From Simonsiella sp051414845 (lineage in GTDB: Bacteria > Pseudomonadota > Gammaproteobacteria > Burkholderiales > Neisseriaceae): a stretch of DNA of 64,000 bases. Positions 17,474 to 25,332 of this stretch are shown here, in pieces (position 1 is the first letter of the stretch; each line of letters starts with the position of its first letter). Below the pieces are notes generated by a model. The model searched no databases. It was not told the DNA's origin and worked only from the letters and a program-made list of their open reading frames with translations. The stretch lies in contig CP183313.1 of NCBI GenBank assembly GCA_051414845.1, positions 496,001 through 560,000 of the forward strand, in the 5' to 3' direction. The position numbers and the translations under genes are program-made.

Positions 17474-17662
17474 TTAATGATGTGCTTTCGCTTCGCCATT
17501 TAATTGATAAACTGCGCCGCAATACGGGCATTCAATGGAACTATTCGATTCAATCGGCAAAAAAACGCGCGGATGACCGTTCCAAGCTTCGGTTTGGCTG
17601 CCTGAACAATGCAGCGGCAAATCATGCGGCGTGATGATAATGGGCGCGGTTTGAGTGCTCAT
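17474..17662 (-). CDS. Small zinc-finger (zf-CHCC) protein
   Basis: A 62-residue protein with His18, Cys19 (LHCSG) and a CPYCG knuckle (residues 45-49), the CHCC zinc-finger arrangement shared with the mitochondrial complex I subunit NDUFS6. Bacterial members are widespread small proteins of unclear role. The start at MSTQTAPIII has a plausible AGAGAAAACC upstream. Confidence 0.85.
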   Translation of the reverse strand: MSTQTAPIIITPHDLPLHCSGSQTEAWNGHPRVFLPIESNSSIECPYCGAVYQLNGEAKAHH

Positions 17663-17718
17663 GGTTTTCTCTTGTATGCAATTTTAGAAAAGGCGCATTG
17701 TAGCCCAAAATCAAGTAT

Positions 17719-17747
17719 TTGACAGCAGAAAATTTTTCTGTGATAAT
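17719..17747 (+). promoter_or_regulatory. Strong sigma-70 promoter upstream of rpsU
   Basis: A perfect -35 TTGACA (17719-17724), 17 bases, GATAAT (17742-17747). It is one of the best promoter matches in the window. Transcription should begin near 17754, 205 bases before rpsU. Confidence 0.75.
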
Positions 17748-17771
17748 CACGCGGTTTTTTGATATTGAGAT

Positions 17772-17804
17772 AAAGCCGTTTTATCCAAAACGGCTTTCAT
17801 TTTT
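17772..17804 (+). terminator. Rho-independent terminator inside the rpsU leader
   Basis: AAAGCCGTTTT, ATCC, AAAACGGCTTT: a perfect 11-bp stem, followed by CA and TTTTT. It lies only about 20 bases after the expected transcript start and well before rpsU, so it is either an attenuator or the 3' end of a roughly 50-nt RNA. Confidence 0.75.
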
Positions 17805-17839
17805 CCGTTTCAGGCAGCCTGAAACGGTTTCGTTAGGGG

Positions 17840-17855
17840 GTGATGTTTACATCAC
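17840..17855. promoter_or_regulatory. Perfect palindrome GTGATGTTTACATCAC, possible operator
   Basis: A 7-bp perfect stem around TT within the rpsU leader, 104 bases before the start. It lacks a T-run. It does not fit the CRP spacing (8 bases between the GTGA and TCAC halves, not 6). Confidence 0.35.
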
Positions 17856-17958
17856 GGCGCGGTTTTCAGCCCAAGTACAAGCTTAAATGAATACCAAAAA
17901 CTATTTTTCAGGCAGCCTTTTGCCGCCATAACCATTTAATTTTTTAAGGAAGTACAAT

Positions 17959-18171
17959 ATGCCTTCTATTCGTGTAAAAGAAAATGAACCATTTGAAGTT
18001 GCGATGCGTCGCTTTAAACGTGCGATTGAAAAAACGGGTCTTTTGACTGAGTTGCGCGCGCGCGAGGCCTATGAAAAACCAACAACTGAACGTAAACGCA
18101 AAAAAGCTGCAGCTGCAAAACGCTTGCAAAAACGCCTGCGCAGCCAAACTTTGCCTCCTAAAATGTATTAA
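17959..18171 (+). CDS. rpsU: 30S ribosomal protein S21
   Basis: A 70-residue basic protein of the small subunit (MPSIRVKENEPFEVAMRRFK, ending LPPKMY). The RBS is AAGGAAG. yqeY follows after a terminator, the common rpsU-yqeY arrangement; dnaG, often third in that cluster, lies far away at 55.9 kb. Confidence 0.98.
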   Translation: MPSIRVKENEPFEVAMRRFKRAIEKTGLLTELRAREAYEKPTTERKRKKAAAAKRLQKRLRSQTLPPKMY

Positions 18172-18250
18172 TTTTTAGGTTTTCAGGCAGGCTTGGATTT
18201 TTAACTTCGCAGAAGCTCTGACGCTTTTAGGCAGCCTGAATAATAGATTG

Positions 18251-18283
18251 AACACCGCAAGCATACGTTGCGGTGTTTTTTTA
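18251..18283 (+). terminator. Rho-independent terminator of rpsU
   Basis: AACACCGCAA pairs with TTGCGGTGTT around an 8-base loop, followed by a run of T. Confidence 0.85.
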
Positions 18284-18315
18284 TGATGTTTAACATAAAA
18301 TAAAAAGGACAAGAA

Positions 18316-18762
18316 ATGAGTTTAAAACCACAATTAACCGAAGACATGAAAACTGCCATGCGCGCCAAAGACAGCGTCAGTTTGTCCACCATTCGTTTAG
18401 TCAATGCCGCGATTAAACAATTTGAAGTGGATGAGCGCACTGAAGCCGACGACGCAAAAGTGCAAGCCATTTTGACCAAAATGATTAAGCAACGCAAAGA
18501 CAGCGCGGCAATTTACGCGCAAGCCAATCGCCAAGATTTGGCGGACAAAGAAAACGCGGAAATTGAGGTATTGAGTCGCTATTTGCCTGAAATGTTGTCG
18601 GGCGAACAAATCGCCGCCGAAGTACAAAACGCGATTGCCGAAACAGGCGCGCAAGGTATGGGCGATATGGGCAAAGTGATGGGCGTATTGAAAACGCGTT
18701 TGGCGGGTAAGGCGGATATGGGTGAAGTGAATAAGGTGTTGAAAGCGACTTTGAGTGCCTAA
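18316..18762 (+). CDS. yqeY: GatB/YqeY domain protein
   Basis: A 148-residue protein matching the YqeY family along its length: MKTAMRAKDSVSLSTIRLVN, MIKQRKDSAAIYAQANRQDL, IEVLSRYLPEMLS and the C-terminal GQGMGDMGKVMGVLK-like helix (here GAQGMGDMGKVMGVL). The fold is shared with the tail of GatB, which contacts tRNA, but the role of the free-standing protein is not known. The RBS is AAAAAGGAC. Confidence 0.9.
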   Translation: MSLKPQLTEDMKTAMRAKDSVSLSTIRLVNAAIKQFEVDERTEADDAKVQAILTKMIKQRKDSAAIYAQANRQDLADKENAEIEVLSRYLPEMLSGEQIAAEVQNAIAETGAQGMGDMGKVMGVLKTRLAGKADMGEVNKVLKATLSA

Positions 18763-18779
18763 TATTGATTATTACGTAG

Positions 18780-18816
18780 AAAGGGCAGCCTGAAATGATT
18801 TTCAGGCTGCCTTTTG
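18780..18816 (+). terminator. Inverted DUS terminator of yqeY
   Basis: AAAGGGCAGCCTGAAA and TTTTCAGGCTGCCTTTT form a long stem with a very short loop. Confidence 0.75.
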
Positions 18817-18859
18817 CCATGTGAGTTTCAGGCAGCTTGAAACTGTTGCAAAAACCATC

Positions 18860-18948
18860 GTAGGTCCGATACTTGAATCCGCAATTTTTCCATCAAAACA
18901 AATATTGGTTTCATGCGTAAAGATGTCGGATACAAGAATCCGACCTAC
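18860..18948. repeat. Palindromic intergenic repeat, GTAGGTCGGATTC family
   Basis: GTAGGTCCGATACTTGAATC at the left and GAATCCGACCTAC at the right are inverted copies about 60 bases apart. The right arm alone also folds (GTCGGAT, ACAAG, AATCCGAC). A related short copy is at 41754-41785. Confidence 0.55.
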
Positions 18949-18990
18949 GAACATGCATCCTGAAAACTTTGGTTTTGCAAAGTTTACGCT

Positions 18991-20064
18991 TTACCACTCG
19001 GTACTCGGTAGCCATAAATCCAATTCAGGCTGCTGTCCTTCGGGGGCTAAATGACTGATGCCGATACCAATCAAGCGGTAACGCGGTTGGCTGGGCATTT
19101 TTTGCGCGAGATTTTGTGCAGCTTGTAATAATTGCGTGCTGTTGCTCAGCTGCGATGAATAGGTTTGCGAACGGGTCAGCGTTTGAAAATCGCTGGTTTT
19201 GAGTTTGAGCGTGAGCGTGCTGCCTTCGGTTTTTTTCCGTTGCATTTGTTGCTGCAAATCTTGGGCAAGGTCGGGCAGGTGGCGGCAAATGTGTGCTAAT
19301 TCTAGGTCTTCAGGCAGCGTGATTTCGGTGGAAATTTGCACACGTTCGCGTTCGGCTTCAACGGGGCGTGTATCTATGCCTTGTGCTAAATCGTATAAAC
19401 GATAGCCCCAACGCCCGAAGCGCAAGACCAATTCGCCACGTGCTACATGCGCTAAATCGCCGACGTGGTGCCAGCCCAGTTGGTTCATTTTGTGCAAGGT
19501 TTTTTTGCCGACACCAGGGATTTTGCCTAAGGGGAGGGTGCTGAGAAAGGTGGGAATCTGTTCGGGCGTGATGACAAATTGTCTATTGGGTTTACGCCAA
19601 TCGGATGCAATTTTGGCGAGAAATTTGTTGGGTGCAATGCCAGCGGAAGCTGTGAGCTGCGTTTGAGCGAAAATTTCGGCGCGGATTTGTTTGGCGATTT
19701 GGCTTGCGTAGGCAATGTGTTGTTTGTTTTGGGTTACATCTAAATAGGCTTCATCCAGCGATAAGGGCTCGATTAAATCGGTATGCTGCCTGAAAATTTG
19801 ATGAACTTGTTGCGAGATTTGGCGATATAAATCAAATTGCGGCGGAATAAAAATGGCTTGTGGGCATAATCTTTTGGCGGTGGCAACTGCCATTGCTGAG
19901 CGCAAACCAAAACGGCGTGCTTCATACGACGCGGCGCAAATCACGGAGCGCGCGCCATCCCATGCAACTGCGACGGGTTTACCGCGCAAATGTGGTTGTT
20001 CGCGCAGTTCAACGGAGGCGTAAAACGCGTCCATATCGATATGGATGATTTTGCGTGCGTGCAT
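18991..20064 (-). CDS. dinB: DNA polymerase IV
   Basis: A Y-family translesion polymerase of 357 residues. Catalytic motifs: IHIDMDAFYASVE at the N terminus and PLSLDEAYLDVT near residue 105. The helix-hairpin-helix IPGVGKKTLHKM and a little-finger domain follow. The start at MHARKIIHIDMD is standard. A DUS core lies within the 3' end. No LexA-like palindrome is evident upstream. Confidence 0.96.
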   Translation of the reverse strand: MHARKIIHIDMDAFYASVELREQPHLRGKPVAVAWDGARSVICAASYEARRFGLRSAMAVATAKRLCPQAIFIPPQFDLYRQISQQVHQIFRQHTDLIEPLSLDEAYLDVTQNKQHIAYASQIAKQIRAEIFAQTQLTASAGIAPNKFLAKIASDWRKPNRQFVITPEQIPTFLSTLPLGKIPGVGKKTLHKMNQLGWHHVGDLAHVARGELVLRFGRWGYRLYDLAQGIDTRPVEAERERVQISTEITLPEDLELAHICRHLPDLAQDLQQQMQRKKTEGSTLTLKLKTSDFQTLTRSQTYSSQLSNSTQLLQAAQNLAQKMPSQPRYRLIGIGISHLAPEGQQPELDLWLPSTEW

Positions 20065-20095
20065 ATTGGATTTAAGCTAATCTGAATTGATAAAT

Positions 20096-20127
20096 AGGCT
20101 GCCTGAAAATATTTTCAGGCAGCCTGT
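20096..20127 (-). terminator. Inverted DUS terminator after lpdA and before dinB
   Basis: AGGCTGCCTGAAAATA and TATTTTCAGGCAGCCT form a near-perfect stem with almost no loop, 20 bases after the lpdA stop. Confidence 0.6.
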
Positions 20128-20147
20128 GCTAGTTAATAATTAACTGA

Positions 20148-21947
20148 TTATTTCTTTTTCTTTTGGGGGGGCAAATCGGTACAAGTACCTAACGCTACTT
20201 CTGCCGCCAAGCCAACGGTTTCGCCTAAAGTTGGGTGTGGGTGAATCGTTTTGCCGATGTCGGTGGCGTCGCAGCCCATTTCAATCGCCAAGCAGATTTC
20301 GCCAATCATGTCACCACCGTTTGGACCAACAATACCGCCACCGATAATGCGACCTGTGTCCGCATCAAAAATCAGTTTGGTAAAGCCGTTGTCGCAGCCG
20401 TTGGCAATCGCACGACCGCTTGCTGCCCATGGGAAGCTTGCTTTGGTGATGTTGATGCCTTGCGCTTTTGCCACAGTTTCGGTAACGCCCACCCAAGCCA
20501 CTTCAGGCGCAGTGTACGCCACACCAGGAATCACGCGTGCGTCAAAGAACGCTTTGTGTCCTGCGCAGTTTTCCGCTGCCACATGACCTTCGTGAACCGC
20601 TTTGTGCGCCAACATTGGCTGACCGACAATATCGCCAATCGCGTAAATGTGTGGCACGTTGGTGCGTTGTTGTTTGTCCACTTCAATAAAGCCGCGCTCG
20701 GTAACGGCAACGCCTGCTTTTTCCGCGCCAATCAATTTACCGTTTGGTGCGCGACCTGCCGCCACCAATACGCAATCGTAGCGTTGTGGTTCTTTCGGTG
20801 CGTTTGCGCCTTCAAAGGTAACGTAAATGCCGTCTTCTTTGGCTTCCACGCCCACGGTTTTGGTGTTAATCATGATGTTGTCAAAACGGTATTCGTTGGC
20901 TTTTTGCCATACTTTCACCAAGTCGCGGTCTGCGCCTTGCATCAAGCCGTCCATCATTTCCACCACGTCCAAACGCGTGCCCAAAGTGCTGTACACCGTC
21001 CCCATTTCCAAGCCGATGATACCGCCGCCAATAATCAACATATTTTTTGGCACTTCTTTCAATGCCAACGCGCCCGTAGAATCAATAATGCGTGGGTCTT
21101 TCGGGATAAACGGCAATTCCATCACGCGGCTACCCGCAGCGATAATCGCATTTTTAAACGCCACCACTTTTTTCTCGCCCGTTTCGCTCGCCACTTCGTA
21201 TTCAGAAGATTGCGTCAAAGCCACTTCAATGTGGTTCGGGCTAATGAATTGACCATTACCTTGAATAATATCTACTTTACGCGCTTTAGCCATGCCAGCC
21301 AAACCCGTAGTCAATTTGCCAATCACTTTATTTTTGTAGCCGCGCAACATATCAATATCCAACTCAGGTTCAGGATATTTAATGCCGTTTGCTGCCAAAT
21401 GGCGTACTTCGTCAATCACATTCGCATTGTGCAACAAGGCTTTAGATGGAATACAACCTACGTTCAAGCACACACCACCCAAAGTGCTGTAACGCTCTAC
21501 AATCGCCACTTTCAAGCCTTCATCAGCCGCAGCAAAAGCCGCAGAATAACCGCCTGGCCCACCGCCCAATACCACCACATCGTATTCAGAATCCGCGCTG
21601 CCTGAAAAATTTGCCGCTTGTGGCGCAGGTGTGGCTTGTTTAGCAGATTCTTGTTTTGGTTCAGATTTTTGCTCAGTAGTTTTTTCTTCTGCTTTAGATT
21701 CGCTTGCGCCAGCCGCTTCAATCACCGCAATCACGCCGCCTTCAGAAATTTTGTCGCCCACTTTCACGCGCACTTCTTTAATCACGCCAGCGGCATCAGC
21801 AGGCACGTCCATCGTGGCTTTATCGGTTTCCAATGTAATCAGCGTTTGCTCCAATTCCACCATGTCGCCCACTTTAATTTCCACCGCGATGATGTCTACA
21901 TTTTCGTGTCCGCCAATATCGGGGACTTTTAATTCAATCGTACTCAT
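20148..21947 (-). CDS. lpdA: Dihydrolipoyl dehydrogenase with N-terminal lipoyl domain (pyruvate dehydrogenase E3)
   Basis: A 599-residue flavoprotein that reoxidises dihydrolipoamide using NAD. Residues 1-80 are a lipoyl domain with the modified lysine at 43 (ETDKATMDVPA). A Lys/Glu/Ala/Pro linker follows, then the E3 core with an FAD-binding GGGPGGYSAAFAAADEG, the redox disulphide GGVCLNVGCIPSK, an NAD-binding GGGIIGLEMGTVYSTLG and the C-terminal HPHPTLGE with catalytic His. The fusion is typical of Neisseria E3 of pyruvate dehydrogenase. aceE and aceF are not next to it: a TerC gene lies upstream. Confidence 0.96.
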   Translation of the reverse strand: MSTIELKVPDIGGHENVDIIAVEIKVGDMVELEQTLITLETDKATMDVPADAAGVIKEVRVKVGDKISEGGVIAVIEAAGASESKAEEKTTEQKSEPKQESAKQATPAPQAANFSGSADSEYDVVVLGGGPGGYSAAFAAADEGLKVAIVERYSTLGGVCLNVGCIPSKALLHNANVIDEVRHLAANGIKYPEPELDIDMLRGYKNKVIGKLTTGLAGMAKARKVDIIQGNGQFISPNHIEVALTQSSEYEVASETGEKKVVAFKNAIIAAGSRVMELPFIPKDPRIIDSTGALALKEVPKNMLIIGGGIIGLEMGTVYSTLGTRLDVVEMMDGLMQGADRDLVKVWQKANEYRFDNIMINTKTVGVEAKEDGIYVTFEGANAPKEPQRYDCVLVAAGRAPNGKLIGAEKAGVAVTERGFIEVDKQQRTNVPHIYAIGDIVGQPMLAHKAVHEGHVAAENCAGHKAFFDARVIPGVAYTAPEVAWVGVTETVAKAQGINITKASFPWAASGRAIANGCDNGFTKLIFDADTGRIIGGGIVGPNGGDMIGEICLAIEMGCDATDIGKTIHPHPTLGETVGLAAEVALGTCTDLPPQKKKK

Positions 21948-22100
21948 ATTTAATCTAACCTTTCAAAAACTTTCAGGCAGCATTCAGGCAGCCTGAAATT
22001 CAAAAAAACGCGCGAATTATAGCAAAAACTGTTTGCCGCTGCCTTGCTTTTGTTGTGTTCTAGACGTAAAAAACAGTTAGCGCACCCGAAATCAAAGCGC

Positions 22101-22135
22101 AAAAAAAAGACTTTCAGGCAGCCTGAAAGTCTTTT
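22101..22135 (-). terminator. Terminator of the TerC gene, built on a DUS
   Basis: On the minus strand AAAAGACTTTCAGGC, one base, GCCTGAAAGTCTTTT, followed by a run of T: a 15-bp perfect stem that contains a complete uptake sequence. Confidence 0.85.
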
Positions 22136-22140
22136 AATCA

Positions 22141-23196
22141 TTATTCTGCTTTTTCGGGAAAAACAAACGACGCCACTACGCCCAAAGCCAATACCACCAG
22201 CACCACAATCAGTGAGATATTAGGTGAAATCTCATAGCCGTGATGGAAAATATGATTGGTTGCCGCCAAGCCCAGTTTAAAGGCAACAAAAAATAGCAAC
22301 GCCACCACCGCTTTTTCCAAGTGCACCAAATGGTTTTTCAAGGCCTCCAACACAAAATACATGGTACGCAAACCCAAAATCGCAAACATCATCGCGCTGT
22401 ACACAATCAACGGCTCTTTGGACACCGCAATCACGGCAGGTACACTGTCAAAAGCAAACATCACATCCGACAATTCAATCACCGCCAAACACAAAAACAG
22501 CGGCGTTGCCACCCAGCCATTTTTCTTCAAGGGCTGCGGATGATTGTCTTCGGGATGTTTCAAATCCTCGCCCGCCCATTCCAGTTTCACATCAGGCATT
22601 TGCGCTTGCGCCTCGGCAAGCTGTTTCGGATTTAAAAAGAAATAATGCCCATACAAACGCGGGAAAACAGGGAAAAACTTGTGTACCCAGCGATAAGCTA
22701 AATGGTCGGAATAATCCGCGTTTTCCGTGTCTTCTTCTTTTTTGCGCAACATCATAACCGCCGTCCAGCCGACCACCAGCGCGAAAATCAGTTCCACATA
22801 CGGACCAAGAGCCAATAAACCTGTACCAATCGCCACAAAAATCATGCGAAACACAATCGCGCCGATAATGCCCCAATACAGCACGCGATGGCGCAAGTTT
22901 TCAGGAATTTTGAACCACGAAAACACCGCCATCATCAAAAATAAATTATCCACCGACAACACTTTTTCCAGCGCGTAACCCGTGTAATACAAGCTCGCCA
23001 CTTCGCCGCCGTGGTGCCACCACAAATAGCCACCAAAGGCGATAGATACCAAAATCCAAAATACCGACCACAAAGACGCGCTCTTTAAACTAATGGCTGC
23101 ATCGCCGCGGTGTGCATACAAATCAATCAAAATCGCGCTAACCGATAAAACGGCAAATACCACTACCGTTTCAATGGGAAAACCCAAATGTCCCAT
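22141..23196 (-). CDS. TerC/Alx family integral membrane protein
   Basis: A 351-residue protein with about nine hydrophobic segments. The family signatures are EKVLSVDNLFLMMAVFSWF and the matching half-repeat AVIELSDVMFAFDSVPAVIAVS, with conserved acidic residues in the membrane. Alx and related TerC proteins export manganese or help metallate secreted proteins. The ATG at 23196 has AAAGGA nine bases upstream; a TTG three codons earlier is also possible. No yybP-ykoY manganese riboswitch is visible upstream. Confidence 0.88.
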   Translation of the reverse strand: MGHLGFPIETVVVFAVLSVSAILIDLYAHRGDAAISLKSASLWSVFWILVSIAFGGYLWWHHGGEVASLYYTGYALEKVLSVDNLFLMMAVFSWFKIPENLRHRVLYWGIIGAIVFRMIFVAIGTGLLALGPYVELIFALVVGWTAVMMLRKKEEDTENADYSDHLAYRWVHKFFPVFPRLYGHYFFLNPKQLAEAQAQMPDVKLEWAGEDLKHPEDNHPQPLKKNGWVATPLFLCLAVIELSDVMFAFDSVPAVIAVSKEPLIVYSAMMFAILGLRTMYFVLEALKNHLVHLEKAVVALLFFVAFKLGLAATNHIFHHGYEISPNISLIVVLVVLALGVVASFVFPEKAE

Positions 23197-23244
23197 GATA
23201 AACAATCCTTTAAAAAACTTTCAGGCAGCCTGAAAGCCAAAATG

Positions 23245-23408
23245 TAAGAACCTGTATTCATAAGATTGTTAGCTTGATTTGATGACCATTTAGCGCGAAT
23301 GCAAGGCGGATTTCATGCCGAGCGTTCCTATTGGTGTGAAATCCAATGCGGCAGTCGCGTGAAATGGGTATTAAAGAAAGCTATTAAGATTGTGAATACA
23401 GGTTCTTA
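23245..23408. mobile_element. MITE-like palindromic element, 164 bp
   Basis: TAAGAACCTGTATTCA at the left end is repeated inverted at the right (TGAATACAGGTTCTTA). Similarity continues inwards (TTTGATGACCATTTAGCGCG against TTTAATACCCATTTCACGCG on the other strand, and GGCGGATTTCATGCC against GCATTGGATTTCACACC). It has no coding capacity. If the outer TA is a target duplication, the ends would be AGAACC/GGTTCT. The sequence is unrelated to the element at 16509. Confidence 0.72.
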
Positions 23409-23434
23409 ACTACGTTATAATTCGTTACTTCACA

Positions 23435-23471
23435 TAAAAACAAATCCTGCTTCACAAAGCAAAGCAGGATT
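23435..23471 (-). terminator. Terminator of tRNA-Glu
   Basis: On the minus strand AATCCTGCTT, nine bases, AAGCAGGATT, then TGTTTTT, nine bases after the tRNA end. Confidence 0.8.
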
Positions 23472-23479
23472 GAAAAATA

Positions 23480-23555
23480 TGGCACGCCCACGGGGATTCG
23501 AACCCCGGTTGCCGCCGTGAAAGGGCAGTGTCCTAGGCCTCTAGACGATGGGCGC
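23480..23555 (-). tRNA. tRNA-Glu (anticodon TTC)
   Basis: A 76-base cloverleaf with encoded CCA. The acceptor stem is GCGCCCA with TGGGCGT. The D arm CATCGTCTAGAGGCC, the anticodon loop CTTTCAC with TTC, and the T arm CCGGGGTTCGAATCCCCG are all well formed. It is a single tRNA gene with its own promoter and terminator. Confidence 0.96.
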
Positions 23556-23566
23556 GAAAGGGGCGG

Positions 23567-23594
23567 ATTATACGTTGCTTAGAGAAAAAGTCAA
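23567..23594 (-). promoter_or_regulatory. Strong promoter of tRNA-Glu
   Basis: On the minus strand TTGACT, 16 bases, TATAAT. A GC-rich stretch (CCGCCCC) follows, resembling a stringent-control discriminator. Confidence 0.85.
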
Positions 23595-23694
23595 GGCAAC
23601 TTTTAATCGATTGACAAGAAGATTTTAGTTTGATGTTGAAATTGATCGTTTTCAGGCAGCCTGAAAGTATGCGACAAAACTTAGCAACTCTGTT

Positions 23695-23730
23695 CCCTCC
23701 CCCTCGCGGGGGAGGGGCAGGGTGGGGGCT
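23695..23730. repeat. GC-rich REP-like palindrome
   Basis: CCCTCCCCCTCGCGGGGGAGGG is a perfect palindromic core (stem CCCTCCCCC with GGGGGAGGG), followed by GCAGGGTGGGGGC. Similar C/G-rich intergenic palindromes are common in proteobacteria. The remainder of the gap before 23864 holds a DUS and a second DUS near the next gene. Confidence 0.6.
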
Positions 23731-23863
23731 GTGGATTTATTAGAAATATTGGGTAAATATCGAACCTCTACCCAACATCTCAGCTTTCTCCCTTTAATAA
23801 AGAAAACAGATTTGAATTTTTCGTGCATTATAAGGCTGCCTGAAAACAAGGAAACCATTATTG

Positions 23864-24148
23864 ATGAAAACTCTATCCAAACCCATGATTCGCTGGCTAA
23901 TTGTGCTATTTGTACCGCTTATCATCATCGCATACATGGCAATCGTCCCCGCCAGCAGCGCAATTGACCACTTAATTTACGGCATTATCTTGGCTTGCGC
24001 CGCGACGTTTTTATTTAAATTCGTTTTGTTTGCCCTCATCGGGCATCATTTACGCGGCGAACACGCACAGAAAAAACAAACGCTGTTTTTATTTATTCCC
24101 ATTATGTTATTGATTATGTACACCGTTTATTATTTTCAGGCAGCCTGA
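23864..24148 (+). CDS. Small membrane protein, function unknown
   Basis: A 94-residue protein with three hydrophobic segments (about 10-30, 37-57 and 74-90). I do not recognise its family. The RBS is AAGGAAACC. The last three codons and the stop come from a DUS: CAG GCA GCC TGA, giving the ending FQAA. The acyltransferase gene starts three bases later, suggesting translational coupling. Confidence 0.65.
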   Translation: MKTLSKPMIRWLIVLFVPLIIIAYMAIVPASSAIDHLIYGIILACAATFLFKFVLFALIGHHLRGEHAQKKQTLFLFIPIMLLIMYTVYYFQAA

Positions 24149-24151
24149 AAT

Positions 24152-25264
24152 ATGTTGAACCACACCTTGATTTTATTAAGCACCTTATTGATTTGCTTAA
24201 CCAGTGCTGCATTGGCGTGCGCGAAAATCTTCAGGCAGCCTGAAAATATTCACACCCATCGCAGTCATCAACTCGACGGCTTACGCGGCCTACTTGCCTG
24301 TGCCGTCGTTGCCCACCATTTTTATTACAATTACAACTGGCGCGAAGGCGGCAGTTGGGGCGCGGATAATGTGTTGATTACCAACTTGGGCGCGGTTTCC
24401 GTATCGCTGTTTTTCCTAATGAGCGCGTATTTGCACATAATCAAAATTCAGCATTCGCCCGAAATGGATTGGCGCGAATTTTACATTTCACGCGCCAAAC
24501 GCATTTATCCGCTTTATATAGCCGTGTTTGCGCTGGTTTGTGCGATTACTTTGTGGTTTAAGCCGCTAAATTCGCAAAATTTGGGCGATTTTATGAAATT
24601 TTCTTTTGAATGGCTGCTGTTTCAAAACACGAGTTTTCAGGGCTTTCAATCGCATTTGGTCATTGCGGGCGTGCAATGGACGTTGGTTTACGAATGGGCG
24701 GTGTACGCGATTATGCCGCTTATCTACATGATTTATCATCGGAAATTTAGCCCACAACTTGCCGCGTGGGTTGCGATTAGCGCAGCAGTATGGATTATCG
24801 GCTGGCATTCGCAAATGAAATATTATTGGCTGTTTATTTTGGCGTTGCCTGCGGTGGTGTTGGCGAAACCGATTCAGGCAGCTTTACGCAAATTTCTATT
24901 GATAATTCATGTATTTATGGTTGCGCTGACGGCATATATTTTCGCCCAAACAACGGCGTATTCTTGGGAACAGCGTTTATGGTTGGCGGTGTGGTTTGCG
25001 TTTGTGGCGCATGGTTACAGTTTTGCTAATGTGTTGAATTTTCGTGGTTTAACTAAATTAGGCGATTTAAGTTACGCGATTTATTTGCTGCATGGTATGG
25101 TAATTTTTATGTGGTTTGGCGTCTGGAAAATGTTTGCCTTTAAGCAGGGCGATTTTGTGGGCTATGTGGCGCATTTTCCATTGATTTTGGCGGCGACGAT
25201 TGGGTTGGCATATCTGGGCAATCGGTTTGTGGAAATGCCGTTTGCGCGGAGAAGGAAAAAGTGA
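24152..25264 (+). CDS. Acyltransferase 3 family membrane protein (OafA/YrhL type)
   Basis: A 370-residue protein with about ten hydrophobic segments. After an N-terminal helix comes the family motif LDGLRGLLACAVVAHHF with the catalytic-type His, then SVSLFFLMSAYL and SRAKRIYPLYI, and near the end GDLSYAIYLLHGMV. Such enzymes O-acetylate cell-surface sugars, including LPS and peptidoglycan; the target here is unknown. An in-frame DUS encodes IFRQPEN near residue 26. There is no clear Shine-Dalgarno, consistent with coupling to the gene before. Confidence 0.85.
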   Translation: MLNHTLILLSTLLICLTSAALACAKIFRQPENIHTHRSHQLDGLRGLLACAVVAHHFYYNYNWREGGSWGADNVLITNLGAVSVSLFFLMSAYLHIIKIQHSPEMDWREFYISRAKRIYPLYIAVFALVCAITLWFKPLNSQNLGDFMKFSFEWLLFQNTSFQGFQSHLVIAGVQWTLVYEWAVYAIMPLIYMIYHRKFSPQLAAWVAISAAVWIIGWHSQMKYYWLFILALPAVVLAKPIQAALRKFLLIIHVFMVALTAYIFAQTTAYSWEQRLWLAVWFAFVAHGYSFANVLNFRGLTKLGDLSYAIYLLHGMVIFMWFGVWKMFAFKQGDFVGYVAHFPLILAATIGLAYLGNRFVEMPFARRRKK

Positions 25265-25285
25265 TTTTCAGGCTGCCTGAAAACG

Positions 25286-25314
25286 AAAAATCCCTGTTTT
25301 GCAGGGATTTTTTG
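25286..25314 (+). terminator. Terminator between convergent genes
   Basis: AAAATCCCTG, TTTTG, CAGGGATTTTTT; it works in both directions (acyltransferase and the convergent 100-residue protein). A nearly identical hairpin is at 27567. Confidence 0.85.
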
Positions 25315-25332
25315 CGTTTATATTGTCAATGA

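Noticed and set aside
17840..17855. CRP/FNR site at GTGATGTTTACATCAC
   Set aside because: Half-sites are eight bases apart instead of six, and the flanks do not fit the TTGAT of FNR.
20235..21605. A 456-codon open frame on the plus strand opposite lpdA
   Set aside because: It is rich in His, Asn, Phe and Arg with no family pattern, and lies wholly antisense to a certain gene; a typical shadow frame.
23206..23244. Manganese (yybP-ykoY) riboswitch upstream of the TerC gene
   Set aside because: Only a DUS and the end of a palindromic element are present; no riboswitch core sequence is visible.
23861..23863. TTG immediately before ATG as start of the 94-residue protein
   Set aside because: The ATG one codon later has the better distance from AAGGAA.
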